From CAZWVA01 sp964636885 (GTDB taxonomy: Bacteria; Desulfobacterota_D; UBA1144; Nemesobacterales; CSP1-2): a stretch of 64,000 nt of DNA. The stretch is from NCBI GenBank assembly GCA_964636885.1, contig CAZWVA010000004.1, positions 18,323 through 82,322 on the forward strand. The letters are read 5' to 3'. Shown piece after piece: positions 16,616 through 24,365 of the stretch (position 1 is its first letter; each line of letters starts with the position of its first letter). A program made the position numbers and the translations under genes. The notes beneath the pieces were generated by a model that saw only the letters and a list, made by a program, of their open reading frames with translations, was not told the origin of the DNA and searched no databases.

Positions 16616-16644
16616 ATATTGCCACACGGTAAAAATCATTTCAA
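16616..16644 (-). promoter_or_regulatory. Promoter of the liv operon
   Basis: Read on the minus strand: TTGAAA (16644-16639), a 17-base spacer and CAATAT (16621-16616), leading to livK about 50 bases downstream. It is divergent from the thiolase promoter 80 bases away. Confidence 0.5.
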
Positions 16645-16721
16645 CCGAATGGCCCTTTTCAAAGGGGATATAGCCCGGATGATCGAAAAGCCACCGATAC
16701 GAATGAAAAGGCCGTGGTACT

Positions 16722-16750
16722 TTGCAAACCCATCCTTTCTTAGGTACAAT
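16722..16750 (+). promoter_or_regulatory. Promoter of the thiolase gene
   Basis: TTGCAA (16722-16727), a 17-base spacer and TACAAT (16745-16750), followed by the ribosome-binding site AAGGAGG at 16781-16787 and the ATG at 16797. Confidence 0.55.
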
Positions 16751-16796
16751 CCCAAAGAGCCATAGACGTACAAAAAGCCCAAGGAGGTTAACCACC

Positions 16797-17984
16797 ATGC
16801 AAAAGGTAGTGATCTGTGAACCCTTAAGAACGGCAATCGGGACATTCGGTGGATCCCTAAAGGATTTTCCTGCCCCAATGCTTGGCGCTACAGTCGTTAA
16901 AGAAATCTTAAGCCGTACCGAGATTGACCCAAAGGAGATCGACGATTGCATAATGGGAAACATACTCTCGGCCGGACAGGGGATGAACCCCTCAAGACAG
17001 GTCGCCCTAAACGCCGGGCTTAACGTACAGACTCCGGCCTTTACGATAAACAGGGTCTGCGGCTCGGGGCTTCAATCCGTTGCCCTTGCCGCCCAGGCGA
17101 TAAAGGCAGGAGACGCAGAGCTCATAGTTGCTGGTGGAATAGAAAACATGAGCGCCGCCCCGTTCTATCTTCAGAAGGCACGCTATGGCTATAGAATGGC
17201 GATGCCAAAGGATGAGATAATAGACGGTATGGTATACGATGGGCTGTGGGACATCTTTAACAACTACCACATGGGAGTAACGGCGGAAAACCTAGCTGAG
17301 ATATATAACATATCAAGAGAAGAACAGGACAGATTCGCATATAAGAGCCAGATGAAGGCAAAGGCCGCTATTGAGGAAGGGAAATTTAAGGATGAAATAG
17401 TCCCTGTTATGATCCCACAGAGGAAGGGCGACCCCATTCCTTTTGAAAAGGACGAGCATCCAAGAGCAGATACGACCCTAGAGAGCCTTGCGGCACTCCG
17501 CCCCGTCTTTAAAGTAGGAGGTACAGTGACGGCGGGAAACGCATCCGGAATCAACGACGGCGCAGCCGCTATGCTCGTCACAACCCCTGAAAAGGCAAAG
17601 TCCCTAGGACTAGAACCAATGGGTGCAGTAGTGTCCTATGCGGTTGCCGGAGTTGAGCCCTCCGTCATGGGAATAGGTCCCGTGCCCGCCATTCAAAAGG
17701 CACTAGATAAGGCCGGCCTCTCCTTAGACGATATAGATCTATTCGAGCTAAACGAGGCTTTTGCCGTACAGTCCCTTGCGGTGCTAAGGGACATTCCAAT
17801 ACCAGACGAGAAGCTAAACGTAAACGGCGGTGCCATTGCCCTGGGTCATCCGATTGGGGCCTCAGGGGCCATCCTCGTAGTAAAGCTACTCCACGAGATG
17901 AAAAGAAGAAAGGCCAAAAGAGGACTTGTCTCCCTTTGCATCGGAGGCGGCATGGGGATAGCGATGGTATTTGAAAAGGTCTAA
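16797..17984 (+). CDS. Acetyl-CoA acetyltransferase (thiolase)
   Basis: A biosynthetic or degradative thiolase of 395 residues, condensing two acetyl-CoA to acetoacetyl-CoA or cleaving 3-ketoacyl-CoA. The acyl-accepting C88 (NRVCGSG), H351 (ALGHPIGASG) and the proton-relay C381 (CIGGG) are all present, as is the NGGAIALGHP signature. The start is placed at 16797 because AAGGAGG lies ten bases upstream; an in-frame ATG at 16722 falls inside the -35 region. A GC-rich terminator follows. With the nearby thioesterase and liv importer this may belong to acyl-CoA catabolism, which is inference. Confidence 0.9.
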   Translation: MQKVVICEPLRTAIGTFGGSLKDFPAPMLGATVVKEILSRTEIDPKEIDDCIMGNILSAGQGMNPSRQVALNAGLNVQTPAFTINRVCGSGLQSVALAAQAIKAGDAELIVAGGIENMSAAPFYLQKARYGYRMAMPKDEIIDGMVYDGLWDIFNNYHMGVTAENLAEIYNISREEQDRFAYKSQMKAKAAIEEGKFKDEIVPVMIPQRKGDPIPFEKDEHPRADTTLESLAALRPVFKVGGTVTAGNASGINDGAAAMLVTTPEKAKSLGLEPMGAVVSYAVAGVEPSVMGIGPVPAIQKALDKAGLSLDDIDLFELNEAFAVQSLAVLRDIPIPDEKLNVNGGAIALGHPIGASGAILVVKLLHEMKRRKAKRGLVSLCIGGGMGIAMVFEKV

Positions 17985-18336
17985 TAGGCCCAAGAATCCA
18001 CCCGGCTGGGAGGAACTCCGGCCGGGAATCCTTTTATTCAATTTACACACATATATAACCACCCTAGGTCTATTGAACAAGAACACCTTAATAATATCTC
18101 AGTTGTATTTGAAGCATCGGGGTTAACCGCAGTAAGGATATGTTCAAAAAGGTAACCCTTGAAGAACCGGCTTTATACACATAATCGTTGTCAGCTATGA
18201 AATTCAATACCGATTGATGAGCCTCGAAAAGCTTCCCGACATCCTAGATGACTCAGAAGGCAAGAATGCTGTCGTTCTCTAGGCTGATTACTACGGGCAA
18301 ACTCAATGTGCCTCCCTAACCAAAACCGAGTTTACA
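17985..18336. other. 352-base region between thiolase and thioesterase
   Basis: Apart from the terminator at 18001-18038 nothing certain is present. A plus-strand reading through about 18160-18280 gives a short open stretch (… SYEIQYRLMSLEKLPDIL …) with no start, no ribosome-binding site and an early stop; it could be a fragment of a decayed gene but is too short to identify. Confidence 0.4.
18001..18038 (+). terminator. Intrinsic terminator after the thiolase
   Basis: CCCGGC (18001-18006) pairs with GCCGGG (18021-18026), with an additional GGAG/CTCC helix possible in the loop, followed by TTTTATT. Confidence 0.65.
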
Positions 18337-18768
18337 TCAATATTCAGGAAGAAAGATCCCTTTAAACCTCTCCGGAACCTCCGCTACCTTTCTTTCCCCG
18401 TAATCAAAGAATACTATCCCTGTCTTTGCTCTTGCAACCTCCCTTCCCGTTTCTTTTTCAGTGATCCTGTAAACGAAATCGCAGCCGTACTCACTAAAAT
18501 CGGTTACTGCAATCTCTATCTTCATCGTCTCTCCGTAGAAGGCCTCAGACCTATATACAATAACGGCATCGGCGATTATTAAACCGGTGCCGTCAATATC
18601 CATCTCCGTAAAGCCGTATTTGCGTAGCAGCCTCACACGCGCCTCATGTGTTAAGGAGAGTATTGAGTCGTGTCCGAGGTGTCCTCCATAGTTTATATCA
18701 CTAATGCGTAGAGGGATCTCGGTTGAGAACACAAAAACCTCTGGCATATCCAGCTTAATCCGAGCCAT
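18337..18768 (-). CDS. Hotdog-fold acyl-CoA thioesterase (4HBT family)
   Basis: A 143-residue hotdog thioesterase. The family signature is clear: RISDINYGGHLGHDSIL with H30 and D34 near the expected active site, then the EARVRLLRKYG helix. It would hydrolyse an acyl-CoA (short-chain, hydroxybenzoyl-type or similar; substrate unknown). The central strand YRITEKETGREVARAKTGIVFFD is typical. It is monocistronic on the minus strand with its own promoter at 18817-18845. Confidence 0.83.
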   Translation of the reverse strand: MARIKLDMPEVFVFSTEIPLRISDINYGGHLGHDSILSLTHEARVRLLRKYGFTEMDIDGTGLIIADAVIVYRSEAFYGETMKIEIAVTDFSEYGCDFVYRITEKETGREVARAKTGIVFFDYGERKVAEVPERFKGIFLPEY

Positions 18769-18816
18769 ATCGTATACACCTCGATTCTTGGGATTTGGGA
18801 GTTAAGTCAAATAGAA

Positions 18817-18845
18817 ATTATAATCCAACTAAGTAGTGCAATCAA
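18817..18845 (-). promoter_or_regulatory. Promoter of the thioesterase gene
   Basis: Minus strand: TTGATT (18845-18840), a 17-base spacer and TATAAT (18822-18817), with a leader of about 45 bases to the ATG at 18768. Confidence 0.55.
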
Positions 18846-18914
18846 AGGAGGGTGCAACTGCTTAACTATCCGTATCGGCCATTCTCCCCATGATTTTGAT
18901 GATTTTCATACCCG

Positions 18915-19307
18915 CTATTTGCTATGTCTCTCGATAACAGATAGTATAGAGCGCACCAGGTGTTTACCGTTTACCTCTCCCTTAACCAGATAGGCCTGTG
19001 CACCCATCTGAACCGCCTTTAACGCCAAAGCCTCGTCTTCGGTCCCCGTAAGTAGAATGACTGGTATGTCCTGTGCCTTGGCACTCATCCTAAAAAACGT
19101 CTCGATTCCACCGCTATCCGGGAGGTTGAGATCTAAAAGTACCAAATCGATATCCCCTTCACGCAGCCGGTTAAGCGCCTCTGAAAGAGAGCCCTTCCTT
19201 TCTACATCGAAGAGGGCCTCCCTAGCCCTAGACAGCGTCATCTGGACGAGTTGGGCATAGCTAATATCGTCTTCAACCAGTAATACCTTGGTGCTCTTTT
19301 CTCCCAT
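18915..19307 (-). CDS. Single-domain response regulator (receiver only)
   Basis: A 130-residue CheY-like receiver without output domain. The acidic pair (E12, D13), the phosphoacceptor D59 in LVLLDLNLPDSGG, the switch threonine region (LLTGTE) and the lysine in AYLVKGE are present. The lysine is followed by Gly, not the usual Pro. It is closely similar to the adjacent receiver protein and to the first receiver of the hybrid kinase at 30371, so all three look like paralogues. It lies 17 bases after the stop of the other receiver gene and is likely cotranscribed with it. Confidence 0.88.
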   Translation of the reverse strand: MGEKSTKVLLVEDDISYAQLVQMTLSRAREALFDVERKGSLSEALNRLREGDIDLVLLDLNLPDSGGIETFFRMSAKAQDIPVILLTGTEDEALALKAVQMGAQAYLVKGEVNGKHLVRSILSVIERHSK

Positions 19308-19324
19308 ATTCTCCTGACCTTCTA

Positions 19325-19834
19325 TTACGGATCTGCCGTAAGATCACGAGGACCCATAAGTGATACGCCGTCGGCATTTCTCTCTATAATGTCGCGGAAG
19401 TAGGCTTCGTTGTGATCGGAACCATGGGTGCTCCGTTTCATTCGGGCTCGACGCTTCTTAATTGCGTAGAGTATAGAATGCACGAGATGGCCGTTACTTA
19501 ATTGCCTTTTGATTAGGTAATCGTGTGCACCCATCTGAACCGCTCTTACGGCGAGGGATTCGCCGTCTGTTCCTGTAAGTACTATAATCGGTATATCGGG
19601 CACTTGCACCAGTGTCCTTAGAAACGTGTCGAATCCTCTGCTATCAGGGAGGTTGAGGTCTAAAAGAACGAGATCGAAGTCCCCTAGGGCCGATCTTTCA
19701 AGTCCATCCGAAAGACAGTCGCTCCAAACCGATTCAAACCGGACCGCTCCCGATCGGTCTAGGATCGTCTGTACGATCCGAGTGTAGTCGATATCGCCCT
19801 CGATCAAAAGGAGTTTGATGTTTTTTTGCTCCAT
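19325..19834 (-). CDS. Receiver protein with truncated PAS start
   Basis: 169 residues when started at the ATG at 19834 (ribosome-binding site GGGAG just upstream); a longer frame runs into the N gap and is rejected. Residues 1 to about 125 are a receiver with phosphoacceptor D59 in LVLLDLNLPD. The usual acidic pair reads E-G-D, so one metal-binding residue is changed or shifted. After a basic linker, residues about 147-162 (YFRDIIERNADGVSL) match the beginning of a PAS domain, but the protein stops soon after. This looks like the truncated remnant of a receiver-PAS-kinase protein such as that encoded at 30371. Confidence 0.75.
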   Translation of the reverse strand: MEQKNIKLLLIEGDIDYTRIVQTILDRSGAVRFESVWSDCLSDGLERSALGDFDLVLLDLNLPDSRGFDTFLRTLVQVPDIPIIVLTGTDGESLAVRAVQMGAHDYLIKRQLSNGHLVHSILYAIKKRRARMKRSTHGSDHNEAYFRDIIERNADGVSLMGPRDLTADP

Positions 19835-19870
19835 AGGTCTCCCGCCAGTGAGATATGGATGATCTATTAA

Positions 19871-19880
19871 NNNNNNNNNN
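19871..19880. other. Assembly gap of ten Ns
   Basis: Ten consecutive undetermined bases lie 37 bases upstream of the receiver gene start. The true distance and any promoter here are unknown, and the two sides may not be adjacent in the genome. Confidence 0.98.
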
Positions 19881-19985
19881 GTTTCTTTATAATCTTCCCA
19901 TATTTGCAAAAGCCGTACCATAAAAGACCGTGTTTGTAACACATTTAAATCGCTGGATTCTTAAAGATTCCGAGGAAGATCGTTA

Positions 19986-20040
19986 ACAAATTTTGTCAGG
20001 GAAATAAGCTTAAGTCCAAGGAACGAGAGACAAAATTTGT
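19986..20040. repeat. 12-base perfect inverted repeat
   Basis: ACAAATTTTGTC (19986-19997) is repeated inverted as GACAAAATTTGT (20029-20040), 31 bases apart, downstream of the beta-helix lipoprotein and upstream of the receiver genes on the minus strand. There is no T-run, so it is not a classic terminator; it could be a paired operator or an mRNA 3' structure. Confidence 0.6.
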
Positions 20041-20101
20041 GCCAGGCTATCAATAAGAGGAATGGCATCCGCATAGAGTCGGCAAACCTACCCGCCATTC
20101 C

Positions 20102-21100
20102 CTATGGTAGTGGTGCAGCGATACAGGTATCGATATTTACCGTTGAAGTCCCGTCCTGTCTGATAGGAGACTCCCTTCCCCCTATCGTACATAGACCAAC
20201 ATCACTTGTCACCTCGACTCCGACCACCGAGTTACCGTCGGCCCTAATACCGTTTTCCTGACCAACGATGCTAATGTCGCCACTTGCACTAAGACTCGTA
20301 TTCGAGTTACCCTCCGCCCTGATACCGTTTTCTCCACCCGAGATTATGATGCTACCATCGGCATCCAGTGTGAGATCCGAATCGCCCCTACTTCTAATGC
20401 CATCCTCCCTAGCGTCACACGTAATATCTCCCGATATTATCGTCACTCCCGCTGTACCCCCAGCGTCTATACATCTCTCACAACCAGAGAGGGTGAGGCT
20501 ATCGGATTGGATTCTAAGGGTGCAATTCCCTTCAACCCTTATGCAATTGTCTTCTCCCCCGCCATCGATCGCAAGGTCTACGCCCTCTATGTCAACCGTA
20601 CCGGTTTCACAGCGTATAGTCCCATCTATCTCCATGTTTTCGATCTCAACCTGATCCTCTGGGTCCGGTTCATCTGGCCGAAGGGTCAAAACCACATTAA
20701 TCGTGGAACCCTGGGGAACGAAAACACCTACTGAAACGCTGAATTCATCCGTGGTAAAGACCAGTGTCACATTACCGGAGGCGGTCAAGGTGAAATTACC
20801 CTCCGCATCGGTTATATCCGTGTCAACGGTAGTGCCATCTACTATGGCTGTAACGGTGATCCCAGAGACGCCAGAGCCCTGGGCATTGGCGGTTTCTAAG
20901 AGGAAGTCTTTAATAAGGGCTAAAACGGATACATCTTCCCTTGGTGTCATTGCCGTCGTAACATCCGAAACCCTTCCATTTATAGAGCTTGTCCTTCCAC
21001 CCCCTACGCCGCCTTCCCCGCCACAGCTTATTAGAAGGCTTATAGAGAAGACAAGTACCAATACCGGGAAAAGCAGGATATTTTTTATCACTCTCTTCAT
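20102..21100 (-). CDS. Lipoprotein with beta-helix-like repeats, function unknown
   Basis: 332 residues, lipoprotein signal with lipobox ending at C26, followed by a Gly-rich linker. Residues about 75-140 resemble a carboxypeptidase-regulatory or CnaB-like beta-sandwich (TDAEGNFTLTASG). Residues about 150-325 form short degenerate repeats of roughly 24 residues built around ENGIRAEGNS, ENGIRADGNS and DGIRSRGDS, as in right-handed beta-helices. It has many Asp, Gly, Ser and Thr residues and paired Cys. A surface-exposed adhesive or carbohydrate-binding role is possible, but no enzyme motif is visible. The start at 21100 has a strong AGGAGGG ribosome-binding site. Confidence 0.75.
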   Translation of the reverse strand: MKRVIKNILLFPVLVLVFSISLLISCGGEGGVGGGRTSSINGRVSDVTTAMTPREDVSVLALIKDFLLETANAQGSGVSGITVTAIVDGTTVDTDITDAEGNFTLTASGNVTLVFTTDEFSVSVGVFVPQGSTINVVLTLRPDEPDPEDQVEIENMEIDGTIRCETGTVDIEGVDLAIDGGGEDNCIRVEGNCTLRIQSDSLTLSGCERCIDAGGTAGVTIISGDITCDAREDGIRSRGDSDLTLDADGSIIISGGENGIRAEGNSNTSLSASGDISIVGQENGIRADGNSVVGVEVTSDVGLCTIGGRESPIRQDGTSTVNIDTCIAAPLP

Positions 21101-21185
21101 GACCCTCCTCTTATTTTAAAAACGGTCTACCGCTATAAGACACAGAACCACATCGATGAGAAGATCGGACCGACCGAATTTACTA

Positions 21186-22220
21186 TCACTTACCCTTATT
21201 CTGCAGCCCCTTAATCCTCTTCTTGGCCTCTTCAACAAGCCTTTCGTACCTCGGACTATTTACGGATGGAAGATCAACGAACCTTTTATACTCCTCCAGG
21301 GCTCTTTCTTTCTCTCCTTTGCTTTCGTAGACAAGCGCTAGGGCTATATGGGCTTCGGGAAAATCCGGATTGATTTCGATTGTCCTTTTAAATTCCTCTA
21401 TGGCCTCTTCAAGCCTGTTCTGGCTTCCTAAGGTAACCCCAAGGTTATAGTGTGCGAGCAGGTAGTTTGGGTCTATCTCCATCACCCTCCTGTACTCCTT
21501 TTCCGCCTCTTCAAACCTTCTCTGTGCGGCTAGGGTAAGCCCAAGATTTGTATGAGCCTGTAGCAAACCCGGATTAAGCTCAATCGCCCGTTTCAGATAA
21601 CCCTCGGCCTTTTCATACTTGCCCTTAGTGTAATAGACATAACCCAGGTCGTTATAGGCTACGCTTAGATTTGGGTTTATCTCAAGTGCCTTTTTTATGT
21701 ACCCGCTATCCGCATCCGCACCCGTTACGGTCCAGAGTATATAGTAGGCCTCAGAATCGTTCGGGTTGAGTTCTATCGCCCTTTCCGCCTCCTTCTTAGC
21801 GTCTTCAAACCTACCCAAGGCACGGTAGCTGGAAGCAAGGGCACGATGAGAATCACCCGAGTCCGGGGCGAGTTCAACCGCCTTTCTGCTGTACTCAAGC
21901 GACTTATCGTAGAGGTTCTTATCCCTTTTATTCTCGTTTTGCTCCCTCCACAAGCCCAGAAGGGAATAGGCCTCTCCGAGCCCACTGTAAGCAGGTGCGT
22001 AATTACGTTCAATCTCTATGGCCTTTTCATACTCGCTTAATGCCTCCTTTAGCCCCTCCGGTGTGAATAGAAGGTATGCCCTTCTCCCCTTCGTATAGTG
22101 GTCTTTTGCTTCCTCCAGCCTCTTTTCGGGCGATGTACACCCGGAGGGAAAAAGAAGCACTATAGAGACCAAGATAAGGCTTAGTAGGTGGGATTCCTTG
22201 AGATAGGGATGCAGCATCAT
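21186..22220 (-). CDS. TPR-repeat lipoprotein
   Basis: 344 residues with a lipoprotein signal (lipobox near C28, FPSGC) and about seven or eight tetratricopeptide repeats covering residues 40-335. Repeat landmarks are AIELNPNDSEAYY, AIELNPGLLQAHTNLG, VMEIDPNYLLAHYNLG and TIEINPDFPEAHIALA. It is probably a periplasm-facing scaffold at the outer or inner membrane. Its client is not evident. It sits between the beta-helix lipoprotein and the PXPV proteins on the same strand, all exported products. Confidence 0.83.
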   Translation of the reverse strand: MMLHPYLKESHLLSLILVSIVLLFPSGCTSPEKRLEEAKDHYTKGRRAYLLFTPEGLKEALSEYEKAIEIERNYAPAYSGLGEAYSLLGLWREQNENKRDKNLYDKSLEYSRKAVELAPDSGDSHRALASSYRALGRFEDAKKEAERAIELNPNDSEAYYILWTVTGADADSGYIKKALEINPNLSVAYNDLGYVYYTKGKYEKAEGYLKRAIELNPGLLQAHTNLGLTLAAQRRFEEAEKEYRRVMEIDPNYLLAHYNLGVTLGSQNRLEEAIEEFKRTIEINPDFPEAHIALALVYESKGEKERALEEYKRFVDLPSVNSPRYERLVEEAKKRIKGLQNKGK

Positions 22221-22250
22221 CGCACTCTCAGAAATAGGCTCTCAGGCGGG

Positions 22251-22688
22251 TTACCTGTGCTTGTGCTTTATCTTGAAGCCCTTATGTCCATGATAATGCA
22301 CCTTGTGCTTAAAGTGCCCGGGAGGGCCCCCGTGAGGATGACCGTGTATATGTATGTGCCTTGGTCCCTCGTGAATGATGAGGGGCGCGGGATGGACGAC
22401 CACAGATGGATAGGTAAAAACAGGGGAAGCCAAAACCACAGGGGATGGGACAACAAATACGGGTGCGGGAACCCCAATACTAAAGCTCAGAAACGTATTC
22501 GGGCTTATCCTTGATACCAGAGACGCCGAGGCAAAGGCAGGCGCATATACAACAGGAGAAGGAGCAACAAATACCGGTGCAGGAAGCCCCAAACCTATAC
22601 CCAGGTTAAAGAACACGTCCGAATCCGCTTTCGATCCTGTCGGGAATATAAAAGCCGCTAAGATAAGAGCCGTTAGGGATTTTTTCAT
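22251..22688 (-). CDS. Exported PXPV-repeat protein with His-rich tail
   Basis: 145 residues with a Sec signal peptide (1 to about 21, ending SKA-D). The mature part starts SDVFFNLGIGLG, continues with repeated (V)APSPV / VPSPVV segments of the PXPV-repeat kind, and ends in about 35 residues very rich in His, Gly and Lys. The tail could bind metal ions. It is a clear paralogue of the next gene (22703), which has the same opening, repeats and a shorter His tail. No enzyme function is expected. Confidence 0.75.
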   Translation of the reverse strand: MKKSLTALILAAFIFPTGSKADSDVFFNLGIGLGLPAPVFVAPSPVVYAPAFASASLVSRISPNTFLSFSIGVPAPVFVVPSPVVLASPVFTYPSVVVHPAPLIIHEGPRHIHIHGHPHGGPPGHFKHKVHYHGHKGFKIKHKHR

Positions 22689-22702
22689 AGTCTCATAGTT
22701 TC

Positions 22703-22978
22703 CTAGTCGTCCTCAAACTCAAAGTGTCTATGATGCCTGTGGTGATGCTTAATAACATAGCCATAAGGGGTAACTATCACGGGGGCCGGTTGAATAATGA
22801 CTGGACGAGGAACCACAAAAACCGGAGCCGGAGCCACAAAGACCGGACTCGGGGCCACAAATACAGGGGCGACTGGAACACCCACGCCGATATTAAAGAA
22901 AACGCTAGTCCTTGCCATTGAAGTCACTGGAACTAAAAACACCACGAGGAGAACGGTCAGCAGAAACAGCCTCTTCAT
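22703..22978 (-). CDS. Small exported PXPV-repeat protein
   Basis: 91 residues: signal peptide (1-22, ending SMA-R), then TSVFFNIGVGVPV, four to five PVFVAP-type repeats and a tail with HHHRHHRH before an acidic end. It is a paralogue of the adjacent 145-residue protein, 14 bases apart in one transcript; the ribosome-binding site GAGGGATGAG precedes the ATG. Proteins with PXPV repeats are widespread small envelope proteins of unknown role; the His-rich tail suggests metal binding. Confidence 0.75.
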   Translation of the reverse strand: MKRLFLLTVLLVVFLVPVTSMARTSVFFNIGVGVPVAPVFVAPSPVFVAPAPVFVVPRPVIIQPAPVIVTPYGYVIKHHHRHHRHFEFEDD

Positions 22979-23313
22979 CTCTCATCCCTCCGATAGTGGA
23001 CTTTATCTATATAAAACCATGTATCTAGAATAACGGTTTCACAATCGATTTGCAATATCTATACCCGATAAATCCAGTATTTGAGTATTTAGTATTTTCA
23101 ATAAGTTATGAACGGAAGTGGATCCGAGAAGAAAGAAGACACACCGTGCTGTGTAATAATACACTGGAAAGGCTGTGCAAAATAGCACACATTAATTAAA
23201 GGGATTGAAACCGGATGGACTTTCATATTCGTAATAGGCGCTTAGCGGTTCGATAAGCGATTCACACCCCCATAGTTTTGCCAAAATGAGTTGGCATGGT
23301 AGTATAAAGCCCG
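22979..23313. other. 335-base divergent intergenic region
   Basis: This lies between the minus-strand PXPV gene and plus-strand rsmD. It holds a small hairpin TGTGC/GCACA (23174-23189), an inverted repeat GCCAA/TTGGC just before rsmD (about 23280-23295) and a 25-codon ORF at 23108-23185 with three Cys and no ribosome-binding site. The rsmD -10 region may be TATAAA near 23302. No other gene is seen. Confidence 0.4.
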
Positions 23314-23865
23314 ATGCTTCGTGTGCTAACGGGTAAAGTAAAGGGAAGGAGACTCAAGGTCCCCAAAGGCCAAACGGTTCGCCCGACTACAAGCAGGGTC
23401 AAAAAGACGATATTCGATATGCTCGGCGATATAAGTGGTCTAAGGGTACTCGACCTCTTTGCGGGCTCCGGAAGCCTCGGCATCGAGGCCCTTAGCCGTG
23501 GAGCGTCTCATGTGACGTTTATCGAAAAAAACCCCTTCGTTTATAGGGTTCTCAAAGAGAACCTCTCCCTCTGCGGTTTTCTCGATAGAGCGACCCTAAT
23601 CTGTGCCCATTACGAAGGAGCGCTAAAAAGGCTGAAAAAGGGCGGCAAGAGATTCGATCTCGTGTTCATAGATCCACCCTATATATCCTATGGGAGGAAG
23701 AGGGTGAGCGATTTTATAAACGAGGCGGCAGAGGTTCTAGAAGACGAGGGGATAATAGTAATAGAGCATAATTACAGGATAGAAGACATACCAACCGGCT
23801 TTAAAAGGACCACGAGAAGCTTTGGAGGTACCCAACTCAGTTTTTTCAGGAGAGATGATAGATGA
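23314..23865 (+). CDS. rsmD: 16S rRNA (guanine966-N2)-methyltransferase RsmD
   Basis: 183 residues, a Rossmann methyltransferase that modifies G966 of 16S rRNA in the small subunit. The family start RVLTGKVKGRRLKVPKG, PTTSRVKKTIFDML, the SAM-binding motif DLFAGSGSLGIEALSRGA (48-65) and the catalytic DPPY (120-123) are all intact. The stop overlaps the coaD start (ATGA-type overlap), the usual rsmD-coaD arrangement. Confidence 0.95.
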   Translation: MLRVLTGKVKGRRLKVPKGQTVRPTTSRVKKTIFDMLGDISGLRVLDLFAGSGSLGIEALSRGASHVTFIEKNPFVYRVLKENLSLCGFLDRATLICAHYEGALKRLKKGGKRFDLVFIDPPYISYGRKRVSDFINEAAEVLEDEGIIVIEHNYRIEDIPTGFKRTTRSFGGTQLSFFRRDDR

Positions 23866-24365
23866 AGAGGGTAGCGATTTACCCTGGCTCCTTCGACCCC
23901 TTTACGAACGGTCACATAAATATAATAGAGCGCGGGGTTAAGGTCTTTGATAGTGTGATAGTAGCCGTTGCACATAATACATCTAAAAAGACCGTTTTTA
24001 CACTTGAAGAAAGGGTCGAAATAATCCGCGGGATCTTCCACAACCGTCCCGAGGTGGAGGTGGATTACTTCGAGGGATTGCTCGTGGAATACGCGAGGAG
24101 AATCGGAACAAACATAGTACTTCGCGGTATGAGAACGGTCTCTGACTTTGAATACGAACTCCAGATGGCGCTATCGAATAAAACCCTTTATCCAGAACTT
24201 GAAACGGTGTTTATGGTTACGGAAAGCCAGTATTCACACATAAGCTCTTCGTTGATTAAAGAGATAATAACCCTGGGCGGTTCAGTTAAGGAGATGGTCC
24301 CCGAGATCGTGGAGAAAAAGCTAAGAGAGAAACTGATAAAAAGCAGGAGGGATGAGGTTAAATGA
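23862..24365 (+). CDS. coaD: Phosphopantetheine adenylyltransferase CoaD
   Basis: The penultimate step of CoA synthesis: 4'-phosphopantetheine plus ATP to dephospho-CoA. 167 residues with YPGSFDPFTNGH (7-18, including the TxGH nucleotide motif), the LRGMRTVSDFEYE block and the ISSSLIKE end motif. It is translationally coupled to rsmD upstream and to the aminotransferase downstream (both four-base overlaps). With panBCD at 4009-6062 the window covers two separate parts of the CoA route. Confidence 0.95.
   Translation: MKRVAIYPGSFDPFTNGHINIIERGVKVFDSVIVAVAHNTSKKTVFTLEERVEIIRGIFHNRPEVEVDYFEGLLVEYARRIGTNIVLRGMRTVSDFEYELQMALSNKTLYPELETVFMVTESQYSHISSSLIKEIITLGGSVKEMVPEIVEKKLREKLIKSRRDEVK

Noticed and set aside
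16556..16963. 135-codon minus-strand ORF upstream of livK
   Set aside because: It runs antisense into the thiolase gene, over both promoters, with no domain; a chance frame.
23195..23214. AAAGGGATTGAAAC resembles the end of a type I CRISPR repeat
   Set aside because: Only one copy is seen, with no spacers, second repeat or cas genes in the window.
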